Part shown: in pieces, positions 54,730 to 64,000 of the stretch
How positions within the stretch are numbered: position 1 is the stretch's first letter
Layout: each line of letters starts with the position of its first letter
NCBI GenBank assembly: GCA_003194525.1
Contig: NBIV01000130.1
Coordinates: 62,001-126,000 of the forward strand
Reading direction: 5' to 3'
DNA length: 64,000 nt
DNA from: Gracilariopsis chorda
Taxonomy: Eukaryota > Rhodophyta > Florideophyceae > Gracilariales > Gracilariaceae
Notes under the pieces: generated by a model
What the model was told of the DNA's origin: nothing
The model's input: only the letters and a program-made list of their open reading frames with translations
The model's database searches: none
Made by a program: the position numbers and the translations under genes

Positions 54730-56611
54730 TCAATTGTTAAATCTACAAGCTCCGGAATGAGAAATGTACACTGCCATTTCTGCATCGATCAAACCGTGCA
54801 CCTTGGTGCAGGATCGCAATCCTGCCACCCTCCTTGGGCCCAGTTTTGCAGTGACTCGTGCCATAGCTGCACCTGCATCGCTCACTGATGTTGCCTTTCT
54901 CTTTAGACCTGCCACTTTAACACCAACAAGAGCCCCATCATTACAGCACAATTGTGCAGCGTTCATCAAAAAGTACGACAGGTACACTTCTTCGCTGTTC
55001 ACTGCTCTATGCTCGTCTTCACGGACATGTTGCTTCCCTTGCTCATCCCCAACTAGCATACCATCGTCCGTTAACCGCCAGCCTGCTTCTGCAAAGTCGG
55101 TCTCCCGCGCCAATCGAAGCCTCATAGTGTCCACCTCTCATTCCATAACATTTCCCAGGTACTTTTTGATGATACATCTACTCTGCTGAACCCAAATTAC
55201 CCATAAGTTTCTTCTACATTCTTTGAAACATTGCTTTGTCATCATCATTTGATGCCTGCTGTAGCATTTCTTTCGTCCTTGAAATAGCGTTCAGTGTAGA
55301 ACACGCCGAACGCGCCTGTGCGTCAAGAGTCTCAAATCGCATCTTATCTCTCTCCGCAACTTGTGGCTCTCTTGAAACGCTATCATCAGGAGGCCGCAAT
55401 GCCGACACGAGACTATCCACTTCCACTACATTAATTTCCTGATTGTTTGACTTCCTTCTTTTGTTGTGCGCTCGAAACTCTGGACCCCCAAAACCATATC
55501 CACCAAATTCACTTCCAACTCCTTCCTCCATTTGTGCCTCACTATCCAATGCCCTTGTTGCGAGTGGCTGGAGAATCGGTTGTTGTTTTAAAAATCAAAA
55601 CGCATTCAAAATATATGACTTCCCGTTAGCAAATGTTGCAAAAGCTTCAGGATCTCCTTGCCCAGAAGCCTCGTACCGAGAGATACAAGTGCCATGTAAA
55701 CTTTTGAATTCCCCAAACTTTCTTTTCAAGACACCTCCATCACGTAAATGAGGTCTTAGGGCAAGGATTAATGATGCAAATATCACTAAGTGCCACACCT
55801 CCCGCTAAAAGTGTATTTACCCTTTGTTTAAACTGGCAATCATTGAAAAGAGGAGCAATTTCTTCTGTGCACGGATCGGGTATCTCTTGATCAACTTTCT
55901 CCCGATCGTAGCATTGCATTACCTTCTGTCGCGTACATGTCATTCTTGTGTCTGCAAAAACATGGATTAGTTTACAGAATTCGGCCGCTGCAAAAGCAGG
56001 ACGCCTTCCATCCACTGATACGCTCAATGTGGGCTCTGGTTCAATTATATTTGAGCTATTCATCACATGTTCTCCATCAACAGTACTTGGTACGTCTCCT
56101 CGTATGTATTCTATGACCTCTGATTTATCTTCCGCTCGTTATATTCTTACTGTTGTCGAAGGAAATCGAGGAAAAACGGTTATATTGCTAACATTAGGAG
56201 CATTGGATGCTATCAAATCGTTCACTCTCTTAAGTGTTATATGCTTCTGTACCATTTTCTGAGCTATCGCCTTTCGATTTGTATCGAGCTTCGCGTTGTG
56301 AGCTCCAACAATTTTCATTACTTTTAGTGCTTCCTTGCATTGGTTGTTGTCGAAGGAAGCATCAATGAGCATTTGAAATGCTTCAGAAACTGTTTTAGGA
56401 CGGATAGTGGGATGTACGGTGTGATTGGCATGGGGAGGGTTGGTGTTTGGGGTGACATTACCGTCGTTGTGGCTCGAAACATTGTCTTGGTTGTGTTCAG
56501 ATTGTGACTAAGCGTTCGAGTTGTGATACTGCGCTTGTGAGCCATCCATTTCCCTCTTATCGACAAGAAGAACAAAACTGGAGTTCTTTCGGTTTCAGAG
56601 GGTTTATACAA
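54730..56611 (-). pseudogene. Harbinger Myb/SANT-like accessory protein, broken frames
   Basis: Several minus frames within the element add up to one or two proteins. At 56,372-55,740 one frame with a single stop reads GRRPAFAAAEFCKLIHVFAD. At 55,798-55,595 the stretch LKRKFGEFKSLHGTCISRYE then SGQGDPEAF resembles the trihelix/Myb-SANT DNA-binding domains that accompany Harbinger transposases. The next frame (55,549-55,214) is Gln/Asp-rich with a nuclear-type AHNKRRKSN. A last frame (55,134-54,730) may be a separate product. The protein would bind the element ends and bring the transposase to DNA. Confidence 0.6.
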
Positions 56612-56746
56612 TGCAACGGTCGTTGTTTCCTTGTCGGCGGAAATCTTCGCCCTGCCGACAAGATGAAGACTTTGAAATAATCTTCTGAGACGTGGATGCT
56701 TTCTATTGGTCTAGACTAACTTTTCTCTTCTTGCTTATCAGCCACA

Positions 56747-56765
56747 TCAACTCGTAGAACGCCCC
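56747..56765 (-). repeat. Harbinger right terminal inverted repeat
   Basis: Exact reverse complement of the left 19-bp repeat, directly followed by the second TAA. Confidence 0.9.
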
Positions 56766-56768
56766 TAA

Positions 56769-58015
56769 GGACTTGGCGTGTAGTGTTGGAACTCGTTGTG
56801 AGCAAGCTGAGTATAGTTTGTATTATCCTCGGCTAACCCCCGCGAACTTTTGCGAAGAGGTGTAGATTTTTAGAACGTTTACGTCCCTCGCAAGAATCTC
56901 CTCGCACCATGTTCAAACTATAGTTTTTGACGTCCAATCCACACGGCCAGCATAGGGAATTCAAACGTTTTGGACATCCAAAACTTTTGAATAATGGTCG
57001 TTCTCACAAGCAGCGCTGATGGCTACGAAGACGCTAGGCAAGCCACGCAAAGCGTCGCGCAGCTCAAAAATTTTCGCGCGAGCTTCGCGAGGCGTTGCAC
57101 CGCGTCATGTACTGTGAGCCTTTACAAAACGAGGGAAAATCACAATAAGGATCTTTTGATGATATAATCAACTGTGCAACATGTTTTTGGTCTGGTGCCT
57201 CCCCTCTGCTGGTCACCAAGATTCTGTCTCGCTACAATGTTTTCGGCGACAGCTATTGCACATACCCACATTCTCCGCAAGAGCCAAAGTTGTATTTGTA
57301 GTAGACTTCTACTTAGAAGATAGTGTCGTCTGCAGAATCTTAGTAGACCGCACGTTTTCCACTGACAAGGACAGACAGTTGCAGGTAAACAAGAACAAAA
57401 TGAACCAATAAAACAAAAAGGGAAGGAGATGCTAGGGAAGAAGAAAAGCAAAGCTGGGGTTTGCTGTGCGCCGGGCGAGTGATCTTGCTCCAAACAGAAA
57501 CGGATTGACGGAACCATCGAATTGTCCGTCGATAAGAAAACCAGTGAGCGTTGAAAACTTGTATATTGATACGAAGGGATCGAAAACAAAAGGCCGAAGA
57601 ATCGATTCACGAGTATGAAAAACAGGAACAAGTGACAACCAGTCCTGTTTCTCGAAGTCAGCACACTTCGGGCCATTGTCGATGTTTTCATATTGCGAAT
57701 ATACGTTTTTAACTCAGTACCTTCTTCTGATGTAGCATAATAGAGAGTCTTTTTGATAGACGAGTTTATCCGTGACAACTATCAAGTGCCCATTGCAAGT
57801 ACAACGACGGACTCTTGTTACCCTGACGCAAACCATTACTCGTACTGAGTTCTTCAATTTATTCATCTCCCAGAAGGGCTGTATCACAAAGCTTTTCTTA
57901 ACCGAACCGAGAAAGATCTCGAACTTCTTCGTGGTGTTTACCACCTCCAGGCATTGCAGTACAAATATCCGACCTTTTTTTGTAGAGAACCCTGGTAACT
58001 GATATCAACGAGTTC
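56769..58015. other. No confident gene; hairpin related to Helitron array
   Basis: At 56,960-56,991 the hairpin CAAACGTTTTGG...CCAAAAC(T)TTTG matches hairpins inside the Helitron array at about 47,311 and 48,691. A 212-codon minus frame at 57,140-57,778 is Phe/Cys-rich with no domain and lies opposite plus-strand sequence leading into the integrase relic, so I do not call it a gene. Confidence 0.35.
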
Positions 58016-58700
58016 GTGGAGTCTTGTTTCCACTGTGCAGAGACAGAGCCGAGAACAGTAGTTCTCAGGCCACTGGGGAGGCCTACCCTACATTTTTCCA
58101 AACCTAATGACGTGATGCACTTTGGTTTTTACTTTATGAAGAAAACGAAAGGAAGCGACCAATGCGTGTTCATCATCGATGATGATGTATTAGGATATGA
58201 CTGGTTAAGAGCAATATCTGAAGCGGACGCAGTGAAAAATGCAGCTATTCTGCTTGAATGGATGGCTGCATTGGACATACCACCATAATAAATCCTGGAT
58301 CAAGACAACCATTCTGAGAACCGAGATGTGAAACAATTTCAAGAACAATGCACTGCAACCACCCCTTTACAATGCCATACATGTGGCATTCTGGGTTCCT
58401 CAAACTGCTTGGCCATCCATCACCCCTTTGGGTACAGTTTGCTTAAAACACTCAATTTCACGGCAACGAAATGGATATTACGCCGTCACCGTGGTCAAAA
58501 GTCTATCACAAAACTCTTCACTTACACCCCTCATAAGCCCCAATAGCGTGACGACGGATAGATATACTGGCACTGGAAAAGCCACGGAACTGCCAAATCT
58601 CGAGATGATACAGAAATCTCTCTCTACTCTACACCAAGAATTCGTAGAATACAGCAAAAAGCAAAGAAAGGCAGCCCTGGAGGCACAAAATTGTTGAACA
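58016..58700 (+). pseudogene. Ty3/Gypsy integrase relic of the RPLG/DDVLGY type
   Basis: The frame starts ESCFHCAETEPRTVVLRPLG, continues KPNDVMHFGFYFM, VFIIDDDVLGYDWL and ISEADAVKNAAILLEW, and then WILDQDNHSENRDVKQF beyond a TAA. This is the integrase of a Ty3 lineage common in oomycetes and some algae, in which the core reads L-H-F-D and D-D-x-S-G-Y. In this copy the Asp of the first motif is Gly (HFGF) and the second is read as LDQDNHS. A C-terminal piece (LEMIQKSLSTLHQEFVEY) at about 58,600 belongs to it. It is inactive. Confidence 0.65.
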
Positions 58701-58839
58701 TGTGTACGCGAAATCAGCTTCTTAGCTGTCGGTCGCGAATGTTGCAGAATGAGCCAAACATTGCTGGAACACACTTGTAGAATGTTCCAGTAGTGTCTAG
58801 CACATTGCACGCTTTGTTGGCCCAGCAAAGACTACAGTA

Positions 58840-61380
58840 TGATAGTGATGCTGGCGCAAATTGTCACTTTATTATTGGTTACTGTGCAGCTCCAGAGGTC
58901 TCTAGAAGCCAATGGAGTAACCTAGACGCACACATGAGTAACTGGCAAGTAGAAATGCGTATTTGGCTCGTTTGTAGTGCCTCTAAACCCTATAAAAAGA
59001 GGTTCTGAGCTTCCGAATTCGGTCTGAACTCACCTCAACAATCGACCAACATCTAAGCCCCACCCCCTATCAACCTTCAGCTACTTCAACTATCATCAAC
59101 AACCAGTGAGGCGTTCGCCGCTGGATAAAGGGCTTCTAGTGAGGCATGTGCCGCTAGTTGTCCAATAGGTGGGGAAGTACCGTCGCTAAGACCGGTTGAA
59201 GCGACTTAGGCGTGGACGGGAGACGGGTAGTGTGTACCAAAGGTGTTTCTGTCGTCTGTGAGCCCCACCGGAGCTTTGCTCGGATAACGGTGTCGGTCGA
59301 AAGACCTGGTGATTTCCGGACGGACGTACTTGACGGGAAGCTATCCGCAGGCGAGGTGCCGTGCAACCTTTCCTGCAAAGGGCCAGCTTGGGTATAGAGT
59401 GAAAGCATATCCCGCTGTTAGTAGCTCTCCTCGGGAAGCCCTGTAAGGATTGTATGCGCCTGCTTCTGGTTAGTGCAAAGGTAGGTAGGCTGCAGAATCC
59501 ACTTCACATCCGGAGTGTCTGACCGGAAGCCGAGGGTCTGACCCTTAGTGATCCTTGACATAATTCTTGGGTTGCGCGCCGTTTCAACAAGAAGTTAAGA
59601 AGTTTTATTTGGGGATTGAGCCTCTTGCTCTCCCTACTGTTGTTTTATTTCATCGAGTGGGTTTAGTTCTTTTGATCCCACTGTTTTCAACTTGTTTTGG
59701 GGCTTTTAGCTACGAAAAGCACCCTTTTGGCTTTTATTATTACAACTTTTTGGCCCGCTGCGTCACCGTCCCATGATGGCGCCCATATTAGCAAAAGAGT
59801 TCCTCCTCAATGGAGTTTCACTGAAGTGTGTAAGCTCAAAGCTGAACCTCAAGTGGCAGAAGCCTTTCTTTATCACGCTCTGTAGCGAAAACTATGTGCT
59901 TGTGGTAGAAGAACTGCTGAACGTGAAATGAGAATAGGGTTCATGGACGTCGCCTTACGTGTTCCTGTACCGGTGATTTTGAGGTACACCAGAGGGTACA
60001 GATCATCTCGGTTATCAAGCGAATGGAGTACTATCAGTGGCAGAATTTACGGATATTCGCGACGACGAGAAAGAATCGATTGCAGTCCATTCATTAGAGC
60101 AAATGAGTCATAAACTCTTCCGCTATTGTCTAGAAAAACTATAAATAAACATAACCAAGGGCATAGGAAATAATGTCGAAGCCATAATACTGCAATGAAC
60201 AATCTTATTGGATTGAGCGTGTTAGACTATTGATGGGAGGGCGATGTATGCATATGTATTGCGGATATGCAAAGGCGGCAAAACCAATGCCGTTTTACTA
60301 CTAGCGAAAATCTGAACAGGTAAAGAAGCTGAAGTTCGGCGAACCAGCATGGACTGGGAGCGTATAGTAGGCTCCGTGAGCGTTACGGTTCAGAAGGGTA
60401 CCATTCTAAGGAACCCTCCAGAACATGAAGTAGCAAAAACCAGAACGACGAAGTACGTAGATACAGCATTTCACAGTGAAAGCCCATCCTCTGGACGAAG
60501 AACCACGTAAGAGAAAAGGCAGCTCCAGTAGAACTTCTGAGATTTGTGCCTGCTGGTTTTGTGTTCTTGACATGGACTGTTCTACTGCTTGCGTGTTTGG
60601 TCGACATTAGTCTGCTTCTTAAGAATTGTTTTTTAACCGTTTTGAGTTTATCGATTTATCGCTGCGATAGTAGCCATAAGCCGTGAACACTATTGGATAA
60701 CGAGCCCTTACGATCTACAACAATTGTTGGTCACCCAGCCAGGTGTCTTCCATGCTTACCGATAGAATAATAATGATAACAGGACTGCTCACTATTGGAT
60801 AACCCTGACATCATAAAAAGTATGAGAATGGCAAAAAAAGTATGGGCAACGTGCACAGATTCAAGTGATGCCCCCACCATGCAAATCATCACCTACTGTG
60901 CACCCACTACGCGACTTCTGTTTGGCCGCCACAGAACGCCATAACAGTCAGACCCTGACTAAGTTTCATGGTCATCGTACCACACCATCCCAAACTGACA
61001 ATCAAAACACACCAGTAAGTGAGACGTGAAATCTCCCGCAGAGCCATCTTGCAGAAATACTGTACGGCAAAGAATTCTGGCGGATGATTCGAAGGGTATC
61101 AATTGTGGACAAAGAGTCGAACATACTTTCCACATTGCCGAGGAGTAAACAGCTCTGCAGAAAGATGAAGAATTTCTAGTTTATGCTTTGGGTAGTATCG
61201 AAAAAAAAATCTGTACGACGCGATTCTATGTTGCAGAAAGTGGAGGAAATGCAGTGGGCTTTATCTCCAAAAAGAGCAAATGATCAACCGTGCGTATTTG
61301 CACAACCAATAATTGGGATTCTTCAAGTTGTTTCTGCGGGACTCTTTGATTGAGAGTACGCGGTCCTGGACAAATGCTGA
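58840..61380. other. No recognisable gene; LTR-like or leader-like GC-richer block
   Basis: The block at 59,000-59,560 is unlike its surroundings and includes two similar adjacent hairpins, CAGTGAGGCGTTCGCCGCTG (59,104-59,123) and TAGTGAGGCATGTGCCGCTA (59,138-59,157). It may be the LTR or leader of the integrase relic beside it. The rest, to 61,380, shows only short frames. Confidence 0.35.
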
Positions 61381-61429
61381 GCTAGTAAGAAGAAGCAAGA
61401 AGACCAAGTCTTTTGGCCTGGAATAATTT

Positions 61430-62000
61430 TTGGCATACCACGTCCTGAACATTGCAACATTTGTTCATCGCCTAAATCATCTCAAAGATCATTGGTGCAC
61501 ATTTCAATTCCTAATCATACCATTCTTCAAGAAGGGCATGGGTAGAGATACATATATGAATATAAGATCTGCACTACGTACGTATTTTGGATATTATCCA
61601 GCTGTTGCCTATCCGTTATGGAACCGTCAGCAAATTTTGGAACATTGTGCTCCATATTGTGCCACTCTAGCTGTTCCAGTCGGGGTCAGCTGTTCAGATG
61701 AGAGTAGAAATAGGTGTACAGCCAGAACATCGGCTCGTTTCTACATGACCTCTAAGCAAGACAATTTGGGGTACGGTTTTACGCGGTCCTCATTACGTCT
61801 CGCGCATACCTACACAGTTTCCAGGATAATGGTTTCTCGCCTGTGCAGAGATATACCAGTGTCTTCAGGAATCTGCGAGGTGCTGTAAAGAGACATGTTG
61901 GTGGAAAGCTGGTCGCCAAATATGCTCCGAGTGTGTTATGGTGTTCTCAGATGGCCCATCAAGTGCAACTTTATGCTAATCCATTGCAACGCAGATTGAT
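61430..62000 (+). pseudogene. piggyBac-type transposase fragment, second family
   Basis: The frame reads YMNIRSALRTYFGYYPAV, then PLWNRQQILEHCAP, LAVPVGVSCSDESRNRC and ARTSARFYMTSKQDNLGYGF, the central region of DDE_Tnp_1_7 transposases, where SDE corresponds to the first catalytic Asp and the K-P-x-K-x-G step is visible as SKQDNLGYG. A stop at 61,886 ends it, and the next 100 bases still read as related sequence (NMLRVCYGVL). No ends were found. The fragment differs from the one at 39.0 kb. Confidence 0.55.
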
Positions 62001-62211
62001 TGTAAGAGAGGAGAGAGGATAGCAATTGAAGTTCACGTTTACTCACTGCAACGATGAAGCTTACTGCTTCTGTCGTTTGCTATGAGACTCTTGCCTTTTG
62101 TAGGCATGTCTCCGACCGTTCATATGTTTGAATCACATTCAAACATATGAATTGAAATAAGCGGTCGTCGCTAACAGTAGTCTAAAAGGAGTAGCTTAAT
62201 ACTATATTACA
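62001..62211 (-). repeat. Chromovirus 3' LTR (left boundary uncertain)
   Basis: On the minus strand the LTR starts TGTAATATAGTATTAAGC directly after the tract GGGGGTGAA. Its far end is tentatively at 62,001, where the plus strand reads TGTAAGAGAGG, giving an inverted TGTAA/TTACA pair. It contains a 15-bp perfect hairpin, arms TTCATATGTTTGAAT at 62,119-62,133 and 62,137-62,151, with a 3-base loop. Confidence 0.5.
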
Positions 62212-62212
62212 T

Positions 62213-64000
62213 TCACCCCCTTTTTGAATCAGACGTCCTCGTCGATTCTTCAAATTCACGTATGCGATCCTTGCAGTTACTCAAGTCGCTTTTTGGCATC
62301 CAGATAGCATCTTCTTGTGCATCATTTTCAAAGTGTACCAAGTAGTATATCTTTCTACGCGATTTCTTCTTACCAAGGATTGCTTTCACTTCCTGTTCGA
62401 TATTTCCATCAGCATCGATTACTACCGACAATGTAGTATTATCATTCTCAGGCCTCACGTACTTCTTCAGTTTGGATACGTGAAATACATTGTGCGCACG
62501 ATTCATTGTTGGCGGGAGCTCAACTTTGTACGTCACAGGACCCATGACTTCGGTGATGGCGAGAGGACCAACAAATTTTGGTCTCCACTTCTTCGGAAGG
62601 TCTGCACGAGATAACAGCCCAGAACCAGCAAGATTCAACATGACTAATTCTCCCACTTCAAACGATATATGTCTTCTTTTCTTGTTGGTGTAGTATACCT
62701 GTTGTGCTTGTGCCACAGCGAGGTTGTCACGAGCAATTGTTTGAAACATTTTTCGTCTTTCAAGCATATCAACTGCAGCTTGACAATTTGAAACAGTTCT
62801 GGTTTCCTTCGACAGTTGCGATTGTGGCACATGGCCGAGATCCACTTCGAACGGAGTAAGCCCTGTGCTTTTGTGCTTCGTAGAATTGAATTCGAACTCT
62901 AACTCGCTCAGAATCAAGTCCCAATCCTTAGGCTTGTTCTGAATAACATGGCGTAGCATTTGGCTAAGTGTCCGAATTGTGATCTCACTCTGTCCGTCAG
63001 TCTGAGGGTGTCCCTTTGTTGCCATGTTCTTCTCTATGTTCAGCATGTCTGTGATTCCTTCAAAATACTTCGATGTGAACAGCGGATCTCTATCCAAGAT
63101 GATCCTATCCGGCATTCCGTGCTTGGAAAACACATGATCGAACAAAATCTGGACGACATCGCCAGATGTAATACGCTTAGTCGTGGGAATGAAAAGACTA
63201 CGCTTCGAAAGTTTGTCCACGATGACAAACACAGAGTCATTTCCTTTCGCGGAGGTTGGAAATTCAGTTAAGAAATCCATTGTTAACACTTTCCAACATT
63301 GCTCAGGAACCTTATGTGGCTGCAACATGCCTTTTTCTTTAGCTCGTTCTTCCTTGTTATGCTGACACGGAAGACAAGATCGCACATAATTCACAACATC
63401 CTTGTACATACCTTTCCAGTAGAACAACCTGGCACATTGGTAAAACGTTTTCTCGATTCCAAAGTGAGGACAATTATGTACTTCAGCAATGGCTCGTCTC
63501 CGTAGATCTTCGGCTTGCGGGACGTAGAGTCTCTGTGTGCCTCCCGCTGTCCAGAAAAGTTTCTCGTCCTCAAACGTATAATTACTTACATACATCTGGA
63601 CTTTCTTGGAGTGTTGCGTTCCTTTGTCCAAGAGACATGCTCTAAGCTCCTTTGACCATCTGTCATGAGCGTAAGCTTCTTGAATTCTTTGAACTAGAGT
63701 TGGGTCCTTCAGTTGTAATGAGTTCAACAGAGCTGGACTTTCCAAGATCCTGCTTAAGGCGTCGGCAGCGCCATTCATTGAGCCCGATAGGTGTTCAACT
63801 GTGAAATTGTAGCTCTGTAGTTCATCAATCCAACGCATCTTTCTTCCATTCAGCTTCGTTTTTGACTGTAGATACTTGATCGGTTCATGATCTGTTCGTA
63901 GAACAAAAGGTCTGTCACGGAGATATACTGCCCAGGTTCGTAGTGCAATCATTACTGCCAAGAGTTCCTGGTCTCCTGTGTCCCATCTTGTTTCCGTATC
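62213..64000 (-). CDS. Chromovirus pol, RNase H to chromodomain, open to window edge
   Basis: The frame is open from the window edge (reading DTETRWDTGDQELLAVMIAL, RNase H) to a TGA at 62,213, without any stop. RNase H ends with GAADALSR. The integrase follows: zinc site H-x-C-x2-H...C-x2-C (VHNCPHFG, CLPCQHN), then the catalytic core with MDFLTEFP (Asp), ILDRDPLFTS (Asp) and GQSE (Glu), and STGLTPFEVDLG. The C-terminal part has the GPxAITEVMG-type domain and a chromodomain (YYLVHFENDAQED, IWMPKSDLSNC). It is the only long intact retroelement gene in the window, so the element may be young or active. The polyprotein copies and integrates the element. Confidence 0.9.
   Translation of the reverse strand, partial: DTETRWDTGDQELLAVMIALRTWAVYLRDRPFVLRTDHEPIKYLQSKTKLNGRKMRWIDELQSYNFTVEHLSGSMNGAADALSRILESPALLNSLQLKDPTLVQRIQEAYAHDRWSKELRACLLDKGTQHSKKVQMYVSNYTFEDEKLFWTAGGTQRLYVPQAEDLRRRAIAEVHNCPHFGIEKTFYQCARLFYWKGMYKDVVNYVRSCLPCQHNKEERAKEKGMLQPHKVPEQCWKVLTMDFLTEFPTSAKGNDSVFVIVDKLSKRSLFIPTTKRITSGDVVQILFDHVFSKHGMPDRIILDRDPLFTSKYFEGITDMLNIEKNMATKGHPQTDGQSEITIRTLSQMLRHVIQNKPKDWDLILSELEFEFNSTKHKSTGLTPFEVDLGHVPQSQLSKETRTVSNCQAAVDMLERRKMFQTIARDNLAVAQAQQVYYTNKKRRHISFEVGELVMLNLAGSGLLSRADLPKKWRPKFVGPLAITEVMGPVTYKVELPPTMNRAHNVFHVSKLKKYVRPENDNTTLSVVIDADGNIEQEVKAILGKKKSRRKIYYLVHFENDAQEDAIWMPKSDLSNCKDRIREFEESTRTSDSKRG

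Larger units (their letters stand above)
52995..56765 (+). mobile_element. PIF/Harbinger element, complete, TSD TAA
   Basis: Perfect 19-bp inverted repeats GGGGCGTTCTACGAGTTGA lie at 52,995-53,013 and, reversed, at 56,747-56,765. TAA is duplicated at 52,992-52,994 and 56,766-56,768, the classic PIF/Harbinger target. Inside are two convergent genes: the transposase on the plus strand and a Myb-like gene on the minus strand. The total is 3,771 bp. Confidence 0.9.

Noticed and set aside
57140-57778. 212-codon minus-strand open frame
   Set aside because: It has biased Phe/Cys/Leu composition, no domain and no conserved start, and lies opposite sequence leading into an integrase relic. It looks like a chance frame.

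Overview
The window is a stretch of eukaryotic nuclear DNA made almost entirely of transposable elements, most of them decayed and several nested inside one another. LTR retrotransposons, DNA transposons and a Helitron lie side by side, and I see no operons, ribosome binding sites or dense host genes. The organism cannot be fixed from this sequence. Some proteins (integrase of the RPLG/PN-D-V-M-HF type, piggyBac-like proteins with a YqaJ-like domain) remind me of oomycete and algal proteomes. A red alga, another alga or an oomycete-like protist are all possible guesses, and none is proven.

Layout, left to right. 1-5.7 kb: decayed Ty3/Gypsy chromovirus 'copy A', with an extra zinc-finger ORF in front of gag and an extra ORF behind the chromodomain. 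5.7-9.5 kb: anonymous sequence, one hypothetical gene (7.5-8.0 kb) and a 5'/3'-truncated piece of the splicing factor PLRG1/PRL1. 9.9-13.8 kb: decayed minus-strand coding sequence of unknown function. 14.0-20.5 kb: a CACTA-type (Tnp2) transposase gene cut in two at 15,084 by a 3,030-bp piggyBac-like element (15,085-18,114), which is itself interrupted by an 814-bp TRIM retrotransposon (15,278-16,091). 21.0-28.0 kb: 'copy B' of the same Ty3 family as copy A. 28.8-34.1 kb: an integrase relic interrupted by a Ty1/Copia element with 5-bp target duplication GAATC. 34.5-38.5 kb: a nearly intact 4,030-bp piggyBac-like element. 39.0-39.9 kb: two short relics. 40.4-49.0 kb: a Helitron (Rep plus Pif1-like helicase) followed by a hairpin-rich tandem array. 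51.7-52.4 kb: a possible secreted-protein gene. 53.0-56.8 kb: a complete PIF/Harbinger element with 19-bp inverted repeats and TAA target duplication. 58.0-62.0 kb: integrase and piggyBac relics. 62.0-64.0 kb: the intact 3' part of a chromovirus on the minus strand, running off the window.

The most interesting system is the piggyBac-like family at 34.5-38.5 kb with its deleted partner at 15.1-18.1 kb. Its transposase carries a YqaJ-like PD-(D/E)XK nuclease signature between the second and third presumed catalytic aspartates of the transposase core. Both elements duplicate ATAT rather than TTAA, and both carry two 18-bp palindromes at each end with the same asymmetric spacing: 54 bp apart at the gene-start end and 205 bp apart at the gene-stop end. 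Removing the 15.1-18.1 kb element together with one ATAT restores the CACTA reading frame exactly, so the boundaries are secure. The larger element sits in the centre of a 36-bp perfect palindrome whose 18-bp core recurs, unoccupied, at 27.8 kb. A second relation worth noting is that the TRIM at 15.3 kb is a shrunken derivative of the chromovirus family seen at 62-64 kb.
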